DNA of 64,000 bases from Planctomycetes bacterium syqfu. Its GTDB lineage: Bacteria; Planctomycetota; Phycisphaerae; Phycisphaerales; Phycisphaeraceae. Below, in pieces: positions 34,265 to 42,428 of this stretch. The position numbers and the translations under genes were made by a program. The stretch spans positions 5,890,001 through 5,954,000 of the forward strand of contig CP087563.1 of NCBI GenBank assembly GCA_020974905.1, read 5' to 3'. Below the pieces are notes generated by a model. That model made no database searches and had not been told where the DNA came from. It was given only the letters and a program-made list of their open reading frames with translations. Within the stretch, counting starts at the first letter, position 1. Every line of letters starts with the position of its first letter.

Positions 34265-35347
34265 TCATCCATCAATCTTCGGCGGGAACCACCCGCGCTC
34301 CACCGCATCGCGGAAACTCCAGTGCGGGCGGTCGATGACTTTGTAGCTCCAGAAATACCAACCGTCGGCTTGCTCGAAGGCAGCAAGCTGTGTGCTGGCG
34401 TAGGCACGCATCATTTGGTCGTACATCGACGTCGGCCAGGTCTCAAGCACATCGTGCAATTCCTTTGGCCATGACAGGGACCATTCACCAATCACAAATG
34501 AACCTTGCTGTGCCCATTTGCCCAGTTGTTCTCCGCGACGCGATGCAGCATAGATGTACGTGAATGGATCGCGATTCTCCCAGCCACAGAAACTCTGATA
34601 CAAATGCACATCGGTCATCACATTTTGGATGTGCGGCACGCAGCCATGATAGGTCGGCATGAGGTTCTCAGGATACGCAGCTATCACCGCTGCCACCTTC
34701 TCCGCGGGCATGTGTTTACGCACACGCTCAATCGACTCCTCGTAAAACTTGATGAGCACCTTGGAGTCGATACTCTCATGTGGTTCATTAACCACAGAGA
34801 AGCCGTTGATGCAGGATTTGTCTTTGTAACGTTGAGCAAACTGTTCGATGAGATCCAACGATCTGGCGTAGCAGTTGGCATCCTTGGGCCACGCAAAGTG
34901 ACCACCGCGACCGGTGTGATGTTCAGGACCTTGGCAGCCGGGCAAGCCGTGCAGGTCAAGCAGGAGTTTCATGCCGTACTGCTCGCACCAATCCACTGCC
35001 TGATCCATGATGTCGATCGACTCGACGTAGGGACCATCAGCATCAAGTATCCAATACCCAAAGGGCAGACGCACCGCATTGATCCCCCAATTCGCTAGCC
35101 ATTTAAAGTCTTCCTCGGTGATCCAGCTTTCCCGATGCGCCCGCATAATGCCTTGCGCCTTATCGCCTAACGCTTCACAGAGCGTGTACTCATCCTTCTG
35201 ATCCGGCGATGAATACAACCCTGGACTCATCCATTTCTCCAGCAACAGCCAGTTCCCCAGGTTCACGCCATGCAGCGTCTGCTCATTGGGATAAATGCCA
35301 GATTCTTCGCTTAATGAAAGCTTTAGTTGTTTTTCGTTATCAGTCAC
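34265..35347 (-). CDS. GH5-family beta-glucanase (exo-beta-1,3-glucosidase-like), 360 aa
   Basis: A single TIM-barrel GH5 domain. HGVNLGNWLLLEKWMSP (26-42) is the first strand, typical of the subfamily that includes yeast exo-beta-1,3-glucanases. The acid/base Glu188 is in VVNEPHE and the nucleophile Glu288 in VIGEWSLS. LLDLHGLPGCQG and DVHLYQSF are also conserved. Start is GTG 35347 with GAGG 8 bases upstream. No signal peptide is present, so it probably acts on an imported oligosaccharide. It is monocistronic, convergent with the secreted gene upstream. Confidence 0.92.
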   Translation of the reverse strand: MTDNEKQLKLSLSEESGIYPNEQTLHGVNLGNWLLLEKWMSPGLYSSPDQKDEYTLCEALGDKAQGIMRAHRESWITEEDFKWLANWGINAVRLPFGYWILDADGPYVESIDIMDQAVDWCEQYGMKLLLDLHGLPGCQGPEHHTGRGGHFAWPKDANCYARSLDLIEQFAQRYKDKSCINGFSVVNEPHESIDSKVLIKFYEESIERVRKHMPAEKVAAVIAAYPENLMPTYHGCVPHIQNVMTDVHLYQSFCGWENRDPFTYIYAASRRGEQLGKWAQQGSFVIGEWSLSWPKELHDVLETWPTSMYDQMMRAYASTQLAAFEQADGWYFWSYKVIDRPHWSFRDAVERGWFPPKIDG

Positions 35348-35531
35348 CGTGCAGCCTCGTTTTCTTCAATCATCTCATGGAAAAAGTTAGGAATGGTTGA
35401 CTAAAGATTGTCCTTGGAGTTGTGAGGCAAGTCAAGCAGAAGTGGGGAGGGGGGGGAGCAGCAAATGGAATCTGTTAGTATGCACGTGGCAAAACATCTA
35501 CCTCACACACAAATTCCGGAGGGTTAATATG

Positions 35532-35574
35532 AAAAAGTAGAATGTCCCTTTTTTTCGTCCTGGGGTCTGACCCC
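35532..35574. repeat. Repeat-associated motifs AAGTAGAATGTCCC and GGGGTCTGACCCC
   Basis: The stretch holds AAAAAGTAGAATGTCCC followed by a T-run, then the perfect palindrome GGGGTCTGACCCC (35562-35574). Similar strings are known to me from bacterial genomes near REP/IS200-like transposase genes. Here they sit immediately before an AT-rich orphan gene. Confidence 0.55.
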
Positions 35575-35617
35575 GTTTGGCTGGCTGGACAATATATTCT
35601 GAAAACAGGTCATCATT

Positions 35618-36028
35618 GTGTTTAAGAAAGGTATGTTTAAAAAGATAGTTTGGGGCTTGTTTTTTACTGCTGCCGTATGTCTGTTTTGTGTTCTATTTTT
35701 ATGTAAATCAAAATCCGACATTGATGTTCATCTGCGTGTAAAAAATCAGTCTGTTGAAAACATTGTGCGTTTGGATATTTCATGCGAAGGGCGTATTTTT
35801 CGAGTTGGTTATTTGATTTCTAAAGGCAGTGCAGAATGTCTCTACTTTTCTGACACCATTCCGATTGAATTAAAGATGGTTGGTAAATACGAGAATGGCT
35901 CAAAGCTTGAATATGCTCTAAAAATACCTCAGCGTGACATGATTGATTGCGAAGAGTGTGTCGTTGTCTTGTCCATAGAAGACATGTCAGTTAATGTGGA
36001 TTGTAAACCTGAAGCGAGGGAGGAATGA
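35618..36028 (+). CDS. AT-rich orphan membrane-anchored protein, 136 aa
   Basis: I do not recognise this gene. It has an N-terminal hydrophobic helix (about residues 10-28) then a soluble, mainly beta part with DCEECVVV near the end. Its composition is clearly more AT-rich than its neighbours, and it is bracketed by the GGGGTCTGACCCC motif upstream and GGTGTCAGGAACC repeats downstream. The start may be GTG 35618 or ATG 35633; the ribosome-binding site is weak for both. It could be a recently acquired gene or a degraded one. Confidence 0.6.
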   Translation: MFKKGMFKKIVWGLFFTAAVCLFCVLFLCKSKSDIDVHLRVKNQSVENIVRLDISCEGRIFRVGYLISKGSAECLYFSDTIPIELKMVGKYENGSKLEYALKIPQRDMIDCEECVVVLSIEDMSVNVDCKPEAREE

Positions 36029-36090
36029 CACCTTCTGGATACGGGAAGGGTTTCAAAATGATCGCTTGCTTAGATGTTAAATACCACGGG

Positions 36091-36477
36091 GGCGAATATG
36101 GTGGGGCGAATATGGTGTCAGGAACCTTTTTTTACTCCCGGGGCGAATATGGGGGCGAATATGGTGTCAGGAACCTTTTTTTACTCCCACTCAATACCCC
36201 GGCGCATCAGTTCGGTGGACATTGACTTGCATGCTGTTGAGGGTGACGGGAGTGAATAAGGTGTCAGGAACCATTTTTTTGCTTCCACTCAATACCCCGG
36301 CGCATCCGTTCGGTGAACATTGACCTGCATGCTGTTGAGGGTGACAGGGGAGCCGAACTGGGTGTAGATGGGGGCGAATATGGTGTCAGGAACCATTTTT
36401 TTCAGTTCATTACTAGGATATTTTCAAGAATCGAATTGGACTGTTGAGTGATGTGAGCGATAAATGGTCGACATGCG
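36091..36477. repeat. Repeat array: GGTGTCAGGAACC junctions plus short copies of a gene 3' end
   Basis: The motif GGTGTCAGGAACC followed by a T-run occurs at 36114, 36163, 36260 and 36382, with a fifth at 36824. GGGCGAATATGG is repeated before several of them. Two truncated copies of the transglutaminase 3' end lie between: about 36191-36250 (about 58 bases identical) and 36288-36372 (about 80 bases with a few differences). No coding role is likely for this part. Confidence 0.8.
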
Positions 36478-36815
36478 TTAATACCCCGGCGCATCAGTTC
36501 GGTGGACATTGACCTGCATGCTGTTGAGGGTGACGGGGGAGCCGAACTGGGTGTAGATGGCAACGTCGGCAGCATCACGACCGTAGGCAATGGCAACGCG
36601 ACCACCGTCGAGATTGTTCTGGGTTGGGTCAAACGTGTACCACCGGTTGCCGACATACGCTTCAAACCACGCGTGCATGTCCATGGGCGTTAATGTTTCC
36701 AGATAACCGACTACAAAGCGAGCAGGGATCGACAACGCGCGACAACAGGCGATCCCCAGGTGTGCCATATCGCGACAGACCGCTTGAGACTGCTGATTGA
36801 CTTCGCTGGCAGAGA
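36478..36815 (-). pseudogene. Duplicated 3' half of the transglutaminase gene
   Basis: This segment repeats the last 110 or so codons of the gene at 36919-37716, including the catalytic Cys, His and Asp region, in the same orientation and almost identical. It lacks the 5' half and a credible start. Differences include GTGATG/GTGGTG in the flank and a few silent-type changes around ACGTCGGCAGC/ACGTCGGCTGC. It joins GCGAATATGGTGTCAGG at 36816, exactly where the next copy's flank begins, consistent with a tandem duplication of about 441 bases. Confidence 0.85.
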
Positions 36816-36918
36816 GCGAATATGGTGTCAGGAACCATTTTTTCAGTTCATTACTAGGATATTTTCAAGAATCGAATTGGACTGTTGAGTGGTGTGAGCG
36901 ATAAATGGTCGACATGCG

Positions 36919-37716
36919 TTAATACCCCGGCGCATCAGTTCGGTGGACATTGACTTGCATGCTGTTGAGGGTGACGGGGGAGCCGAACTGGGTGTAGATG
37001 GCAACGTCGGCTGCATCTCGGCCATAGGCAATGGCAACGCGACCACCGTCGAGATTGTTCTGGGTTGGGTCAAACGTGTACCACCGGTTGCCGACATACG
37101 CTTCAAACCACGCGTGCATGTCCATGGGCGTTAATGTTTCCAGATAACCGACTACAAAGCGAGCAGGGATCGACAACGCGCGACAACAGGCGATCCCCAG
37201 GTGTGCCATATCGCGACAGACCGCTTGAGACTGCTGATTGACTTCGCTGGCAGAGATGATGTCCCCGCCGGTGCCCGGTGCGTATTGAATGTTCTGACGG
37301 ATGTAATTGACGATGACCTGACATTGATCATAACCGGCATAGCAGCCCGAAGTGATCTCCGGTGCCATCTGCGCAAAGCGATCCGATTCGCAATACCGGC
37401 TGGGTAGCAAAAAGGGGAGCGTGCCATCGGGCAGTTGCTGGACTTCGACAAACGGAGCGCCTGGTGCGGTGTCCGCTGCGTCGGCTGCCTGGACATCCAC
37501 AGCGGTGTTGATGTTGAAGGGGCCTGCGGGGGCAACAAGACGTTGGCAGAGATTGCCGAACGGGTCAGTGTATTCGACTGCCTGGATGTTGGGCTTAAAG
37601 ACGTATTGTTCCCTGCCAACCCATTGCTGATGACCACTTCGCGGTCGGAGCATCAGGGTAAAGGGGGTGTCCACGGGAATCTGAAATGAGAGATCACAAG
37701 TGCAATGCAGCCACAT
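36919..37716 (-). CDS. Transglutaminase-like cysteine protease family protein, 265 aa
   Basis: The C-terminal half is a transglutaminase core: catalytic Cys167 in [13 protein letters not shown], His201 in [11 protein letters not shown], Asp216 in TFDPTQNN. The N-terminal half (1-110) is a beta-sandwich-like segment, the usual partner in bacterial transglutaminase-like proteins. AGGAGCC precedes the ATG. No signal peptide is present. The catalytic triad is complete, so the gene is probably functional. Family members act as proteases or cross-linkers; the substrate is unknown. Its 3' end has been copied repeatedly downstream. Confidence 0.9.
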   Translation of the reverse strand: MWLHCTCDLSFQIPVDTPFTLMLRPRSGHQQWVGREQYVFKPNIQAVEYTDPFGNLCQRLVAPAGPFNINTAVDVQAADAADTAPGAPFVEVQQLPDGTLPFLLPSRYCESDRFAQMAPEITSGCYAGYDQCQVIVNYIRQNIQYAPGTGGDIISASEVNQQSQAVCRDMAHLGIACCRALSIPARFVVGYLETLTPMDMHAWFEAYVGNRWYTFDPTQNNLDGGRVAIAYGRDAADVAIYTQFGSPVTLNSMQVNVHRTDAPGY

Positions 37717-37890
37717 ATCGGCTCCTGGTCAGGGTTCATGAGGTTACCTCGATTATCAGGCAGCGATGTGACGATGCAAGTCAGGAGGGGGTTAGGATGT
37801 CAAAGCACACGGATTAATCAGGGATCTTTATGAGATATGATAGTATTGTGTCATGTCGTGTTTGTCCGTTGACTTTGGGGGGGCTGGTAA

Positions 37891-38523
37891 ATGTTTCAAG
37901 TTTCATGGTTGAGTCGATTGAAGTTGCTAGTTTTGGTGTTGCTGCTCTGTTCGTTGATGTCCTGTGAAAAACAGGACAAACCACGGGCAATTGGATATGC
38001 ACCGGCGCAAGGTTACCTCGAAAAACAGATCGCGTTTGAAGGCAAGCAGCATCTCATCCAATATCGCAGGATTGAATTTGAAACGATCAAACCCGATTTC
38101 TCATGGCAACCGACCGCACATGCGTCTGCCGCGTCTGCCTGTTTGCAATTCATTGCCATGGTGATGCAGCATCCCAATCCTGCGATCGAGCAATACCTGG
38201 CATCTTTTCATCCGGACTATCTCGACGAGGAAAAGCTTAAGGCCAATCTCAAAGAGTGGGAGATGGCGAGTTTTGATCAATATATAGACTATCTCAAGTC
38301 ATTTCATGAGGGGACAAAATTACTTGGCGAGATGGTCCACGAGGAGGTTCATGTTGTAGTCATGTCGGTTCCCTCCGGTGAAGAAGGGCGAGAGCCAATC
38401 GTATTCGGTATGCCGGTTATCAAATTGGAGCAGGACTACCTGCTGGCTCCCGGCGCGAAGGTAAGCCGTCCATTTCTTCAGCATTGCTCAAGAAAGAAAT
38501 ACGCTTTCATGTTTGAGGATTGA
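37891..38523 (+). CDS. Lipoprotein, 210 aa
   Basis: A type II signal peptide with lipobox LMSC (Cys near residue 25) is followed by a soluble domain of unknown function. The segment from 60 to 130 contains ASACLQFIAMVMQHPNPAIEQYLASFHPDYLDEE, a helical pattern. ATG 37891 lies after a G-rich run that could serve as ribosome-binding site. Divergently placed from the transglutaminase gene, with a 174-base spacer. No homologue is recognised. Confidence 0.75.
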   Translation: MFQVSWLSRLKLLVLVLLLCSLMSCEKQDKPRAIGYAPAQGYLEKQIAFEGKQHLIQYRRIEFETIKPDFSWQPTAHASAASACLQFIAMVMQHPNPAIEQYLASFHPDYLDEEKLKANLKEWEMASFDQYIDYLKSFHEGTKLLGEMVHEEVHVVVMSVPSGEEGREPIVFGMPVIKLEQDYLLAPGAKVSRPFLQHCSRKKYAFMFED

Positions 38524-38812
38524 AAAGCTCTGTTGTCTGGTGATGCGAGTTGTTTTGGGACGAAGAAACGGAATTTGCTTTCGTTTTCTGCGATGTCTTT
38601 TCCTGGATGGGCCTTGATTGCGGTCGTTTATTGGGGTGGTCTTTGAGGTTGGACAACGCATATTTCCCAGTCTCCGCAATGAATATTCATTTTCACAAGC
38701 AAAACCTTATTGCTGTTCATCACTGTGCTCGTTAGCTTTCTGAGTATGGTGAGTTGGTATGACTTGATGGTTGGAGATTCACGAGACAATACCGCCAAGA
38801 TGAAAGCGATGC
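38524..38812. other. Gap without recognised features
   Basis: The 289 bases between the lipoprotein and the frameshifted serine hydrolase contain no credible frame, terminator or repeat that I can see. Confidence 0.4.
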
Positions 38813-39894
38813 ATGATGATGAGCACGACACAAAGGTCGATGGTTTGTGATGCAATTGATCTGGCAATGAACTGTGGGTATTGGACTGTCACTGTGGTGG
38901 CGTGGGGTAACAGTGACGGGGTAATTGACGCAATCTGCAGAGACCAACTGGGTGACGTTCAAAGGCAACCGCTAACGACTGCCAGTTTGTTTGATATCGC
39001 CAGCATCACCAAGGTGCTCTCCGTTGGGATCGGCATGACCGGTGTTATCAGGATCACAACCTATCGCTGGATACACCGGTTAGTGACTGGCCGGAAATTT
39101 ACAATTCCAAATGGCCTTCTGATTTGACCCTCAGACATCTGGCAACGCACACATCTGGGTTTAGCAATCGCAAACCTGCGTCTGATCTGACGGGGCAACA
39201 GGCTTTGGATGCCTGGTTGGATCAGTCGGTGATACATCCGCCTGGAACACATTTTAAATATGCTTGTATCAATCTGGTGATATTAGGCCTGATTCTCGAG
39301 CAGATCACCGGCAAGACGTTGGATGTCCAATTGGAGGAAAACCTTACGCGACCGTTGGGCTTGGAGCGGTTTGGTTATGGTCCGATTGCTGATACGACCG
39401 ATGTTGTTGCTACCCGACCGGAATTATGCGGTGCGATTGCTGATCCGCCAGCACGGCAAATCGGTTTCCCGGTAGGTAACGCTGGCATCTTTGCATCTGC
39501 GGATCATCTCGGCCGAATTGCGACCCATTTGTTGGCTAGATGGCATGGAAAACCATCCCTTTTGCAATTGTCCCAAGAAGCGATTCAATGGATGATTCAG
39601 CCTATTGTGATGGAGAATGTGGTGGATCGAGCGGTTTGCTGGGATCGGCACTCAATATCCAGCGTGAATGATCGACCGTTATGGATGTCGGATCAGGCAG
39701 TGGGGCATGGCGGCTGGACAGGACATTCTTTGTGGATTGATCCGTTGCTGGATCGCTGGGTTGTCATGATGACCAATCGGACGCTGGTGCAACGGTTTTA
39801 TGAGGAATTGGACTTTCTGAATCAGGCAACACGCCGTGCCCGTGGGGTGATCATGGACTTGCTGGCACCATCAATGGCTCAAGGTGAGAGATGA
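38813..39894 (+). pseudogene. Beta-lactamase-family serine hydrolase broken by a frameshift
   Basis: Two overlapping frames encode one class C beta-lactamase-like (PF00144) protein. The first (38813-39127) has the nucleophile motif in SLFDIASITKVLS. The second continues from about 39061 with LSLDTPVSDWPEIYN and LRHLATHTSGFSNRK through to GGWTGHSLWIDPLLDRW at 39894. The phase changes between about 39037 and 39060, consistent with one missing base. YACIN stands where a YxN motif is usual, so the second catalytic Tyr remains but the Asn is replaced. The remaining protein would be about 360 aa. A sequencing error is also possible. Confidence 0.8.
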
Positions 39895-39995
39895 AAAACT
39901 TTGTCATGCGTGACAAATTGTCTGCATTGCTGTGTATGAATTGGGGAAAACTTTGTGAGAACGTGACTTTCCCGGTGAAATTGGCTCATTTGCTG

Positions 39996-40023
39996 TTGAC
40001 AGGGATTTTAGATTCGTTAAGAT
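39996..40023 (+). promoter_or_regulatory. Promoter of the ribosomal protein super-operon
   Basis: TTGACA (39996-40001) and TAAGAT (40018-40023) with 16-base spacing match the sigma-70 consensus closely. They lie about 70 bases upstream of rpsJ. Confidence 0.75.
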
Positions 40024-40032
40024 TTCCCTCCT

Positions 40033-40052
40033 GCCCAGATTTTGGTCTGGGC
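40033..40052 (+). promoter_or_regulatory. Hairpin in the rpsJ leader
   Basis: A perfect stem GCCCAGA / TCTGGGC with a 6-base loop in the leader of rpsJ, just after the promoter. It may fold in the 5' UTR and take part in regulation. Confidence 0.5.
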
Positions 40053-40095
40053 TGCTGTAGTCATGAACAGAGAATTGAGCAATTAGGAAGCATCA

Positions 40096-40404
40096 ATGTC
40101 CGCAGGCAGAATCAGAATTCGTATGGAAGCCTATGATCACCAGGCTTTGGACGCATCGGCGAAGGAAATCGTCGATCACGCAAAACGCACCAACGCCCGT
40201 GTTTCAGGCCCCGTTCCGCTGCCGACGCGCATCGAACGCTACACTGTGCTTCGTGGCCCGCACGTGGACAAAAAGTCCCGTGAACAGTTCGAAATCCGTA
40301 CCCATAAACGGATTATCGATATCAAAGATCCCACCGCCCGTACGGTTGAGGCGCTTAACCGCCTGGTCGTCCCCGCTGGTGTCTTTGTGAAAATCAAGGC
40401 CTGA
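40096..40404 (+). CDS. rpsJ: 30S ribosomal protein S10
   Basis: S10 binds 16S rRNA in the head of the small subunit and, in many bacteria, forms the NusB partner in antitermination. The 102-aa protein is full length with the conserved [13 protein letters not shown] start and RTHKRIIDI block. It opens the S10 operon here. A terminator-like hairpin with a T-run directly follows its stop codon. Confidence 0.98.
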   Translation: MSAGRIRIRMEAYDHQALDASAKEIVDHAKRTNARVSGPVPLPTRIERYTVLRGPHVDKKSREQFEIRTHKRIIDIKDPTARTVEALNRLVVPAGVFVKIKA

Positions 40405-40414
40405 TATTGTTATG

Positions 40415-40445
40415 AAAATCGCGACCGAGTTGGCCGCGATTTTTT
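40415..40445 (+). terminator. Terminator-like hairpin between rpsJ and rplC
   Basis: AAAATCGCG / CGCGATTTT (40415-40423 with 40435-40443) followed by TT gives a classic intrinsic terminator 11 bases after the rpsJ stop. The downstream genes form the same cluster, so readthrough or a second promoter is needed. Confidence 0.75.
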
Positions 40446-40447
40446 AT

Positions 40448-40492
40448 CGGAGACTTTTTAAGGCTCCGGTGTGAGATAGAAAACTTTTTCTC
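40448..40492 (+). promoter_or_regulatory. Structured leader before rplC
   Basis: Small hairpins CGGAG/CTCCG (40448-40468) and GAGA/TCTC with A- and T-runs (40473-40492) follow the rpsJ terminator. The leader up to 40569 may regulate the operon from rplC on. Confidence 0.4.
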
Positions 40493-40569
40493 AAGCAGAG
40501 CAGCGACCCGCCCAAGTGAATCTTGGTGGTCCGGACCGCGAAAAACGGCAGCTCTGGGAGGTTTGAAAA

Positions 40570-41274
40570 ATGCCCAAGGCATTAATTGGTAAGAAGATCG
40601 GCATGACGCGTCTCTTCGCTGAGAAGGATCGTCACGTAGGTGCTGGCGACAAAGTCAACATGCTTGTCAACGAGCCGGTGACGGTTCTGGAAGTCGGACC
40701 CTGTTTTGTCAGCCAGATCAAGACCGAAGACAAAGACGGCTACAACGCACTTCAGCTTGCTTTTGGTGACATTAAAGGTCGCAACTCGACCATGCAGGTC
40801 ATCGGTCACGACGGTAAAGCAGGCATCACTCCCAAGCGTATTCACCGCGAAGTTCGCGTCGATGAATCTGAGTTGGGTGAAGCAGAGTTGGGTCAGGAAA
40901 TCAAAGTCGACGTTTTTGAAGAAATTCCTTACGTTGACGTGATCGCAACCTCAAAGGGTAAAGGTATGGCCGGCCCGATGAAGCGTTGGGGTTTCAAAGG
41001 TCAGTTGGCAACGCACGGTGTTGAACGCAAGCACCGCTCCCCCGGTTCAGTCGGTGGTCGTTCCAGCAACCTGGGTACCGGTAAGCCCAAGAAGGGCGGC
41101 AAGAAGGCCGGTCAGATGGGTAACAAGCAGGTCACGGTCCGAAGCATGGAAGTGATCGCAGTTGATAAAGAAAAGAACCTTTTGTTGGTCAAGGGGTCGG
41201 TCCCCGGGGCGAATCAAGGGGTTGTTTATGTACGGGAAGCAATTCGCTTGTTCAAGCGTAAGGTGGCCAAGTAA
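40570..41274 (+). CDS. rplC: 50S ribosomal protein L3
   Basis: L3 helps build the peptidyl transferase region. The 234-aa sequence is complete with the conserved N-terminal KALIGKKIGMTRLF block and the GFKGQLATHGVERKHRSPGS loop. AGGAG-like GGGAGG precedes the start. The 177-base gap to rplD is long. Confidence 0.97.
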   Translation: MPKALIGKKIGMTRLFAEKDRHVGAGDKVNMLVNEPVTVLEVGPCFVSQIKTEDKDGYNALQLAFGDIKGRNSTMQVIGHDGKAGITPKRIHREVRVDESELGEAELGQEIKVDVFEEIPYVDVIATSKGKGMAGPMKRWGFKGQLATHGVERKHRSPGSVGGRSSNLGTGKPKKGGKKAGQMGNKQVTVRSMEVIAVDKEKNLLLVKGSVPGANQGVVYVREAIRLFKRKVAK

Positions 41275-41451
41275 GGCCCACTGAACCTCGTAAGTCCGGC
41301 ACTGTGCTTTAACGGTGTCAGAGGAAACTGCGGGGTCGCAACAGTATGGCGAACGACCGAGTCGTGTGTCATCGTCGGCGACAGAGAATATCCGCCGGCA
41401 TTGTGCGACGAACAAACACGTATCCCCAAGATGGGGCCGTAGGTGAATAAA
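41275..41451 (+). promoter_or_regulatory. 177-base spacer between rplC and rplD
   Basis: No coding frame. It is longer than any normal intra-operon gap and contains short complementary stretches (for example CGTCGGCGACAG and surrounding GC-rich segments). I see no clear promoter; a structured leader is possible. Confidence 0.35.
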
Positions 41452-42114
41452 ATGATTGAAATTCCAGTCCACGACATTCAAGGCAAGCAGATTGATACGC
41501 TGCAAGTTGATGAAGCCCTGCTCGGCGGTGAAGTTCGCCATGCTCTTCTCAAACAGGCATACGTCCGCTTTCACGCCAACCGCCGCCAAGGCACCGCAGC
41601 CACTCGCGGTCGCAGCGGCACCTCCTATTCCACCCGCAAGCTTTACCGCCAGAAGGGCACAGGTTCTGCCCGTCGCGGTTCAGCCGGTACCAACATCATG
41701 TACCACGGTGGTCACGCCTTTGCCAAATCAGCCCGCGATTTCCGCCAGGACATGCCCAAGAAGATGCGTCGTCTGGCCAATCGCAACGCCTTGCTCGCCA
41801 AGGCCGTCGACGGCGAAATCAAAGTCGTCGACTCACTGAGCTTTGAAAAGCCCAGCACCAAGCAGTTCTCACAACTGCTCAAGTCTCTTGAAATCAATCG
41901 TACCTGTCTTGTCGCTCTTCCGAGCACCACCAGCAACGAAGCTAAATCAGCACGCAACGTGGAATACGTCTCCGTGGCTAACGTCGAACAGCTCAACGCG
42001 TTCGATGTGCTTAACCACCGTTTCCTGTTGATCGACAAGGCTGGCATGCAGGCTGTCATCGACAAGGCACAAGGCAAGATCAATACCGTCACCACCAACG
42101 TGGAGGGTGAATAA
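41452..42114 (+). CDS. rplD: 50S ribosomal protein L4
   Basis: L4 has the conserved extended loop (RGRSGTSYSTRKLYRQKGTGSARRGS) that lines the exit tunnel, and the C-terminal domain continues to VTTNVEGE. ATG 41452 with AGGTGA is preferred over GTG 41443. At 220 aa the size is normal. In E. coli L4 regulates the operon; here the leader differs. Confidence 0.97.
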   Translation: MIEIPVHDIQGKQIDTLQVDEALLGGEVRHALLKQAYVRFHANRRQGTAATRGRSGTSYSTRKLYRQKGTGSARRGSAGTNIMYHGGHAFAKSARDFRQDMPKKMRRLANRNALLAKAVDGEIKVVDSLSFEKPSTKQFSQLLKSLEINRTCLVALPSTTSNEAKSARNVEYVSVANVEQLNAFDVLNHRFLLIDKAGMQAVIDKAQGKINTVTTNVEGE

Positions 42115-42116
42115 AC

Positions 42117-42395
42117 ATGGATGCGACTTATGTGATCAAGCGTCCCCTGGTGACTGAAAAGTCCACTTGGGAATCCGAATCCCGCAACCGTTACAGCTTT
42201 ATTGTCGACATGAAGGCCACCAAGCCTCAGATCGCCAAGGCCATTAACGAGCTTTACGGCGTCCGCGTTGACTCCGTGGCGACACAGGTCCGCAAGGGCG
42301 AAGCTTTCCGAACACGTTTCGGTGCTTCCAAGAAGCGTGACTGGAAAAAAGCCACCGTTCAATTGCACCAGGATGACAAGATTGAACTGTTCTGA
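42117..42395 (+). CDS. rplW: 50S ribosomal protein L23
   Basis: The 92-aa L23 binds domain III of 23S rRNA at the tunnel exit, where SRP and trigger factor dock. The start is 2 bases after the rplD stop. Conserved: VIKRPLVTEKSTW and FIVDMKATKPQIAKAINELYGV. Confidence 0.97.
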   Translation: MDATYVIKRPLVTEKSTWESESRNRYSFIVDMKATKPQIAKAINELYGVRVDSVATQVRKGEAFRTRFGASKKRDWKKATVQLHQDDKIELF

Positions 42396-42428
42396 GCAAA
42401 ACTGACTCAGTAAGTAAGGAGAGGCCCC

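Noticed and set aside
36025-36259. Short plus-strand frames in the repeat array
   Set aside because: They read through the GGGCGAATATGG and GGTGTCAGGAACC repeats and antisense gene fragments.
36091-36477. CRISPR-like array
   Set aside because: The repeats are irregularly spaced, and the sequence between them is copied gene end, not unique spacers; no cas gene is nearby.
39891-40136. Plus-strand 81-codon frame upstream of rpsJ
   Set aside because: It spans the promoter and leader hairpin of the ribosomal operon and overlaps rpsJ in another frame.
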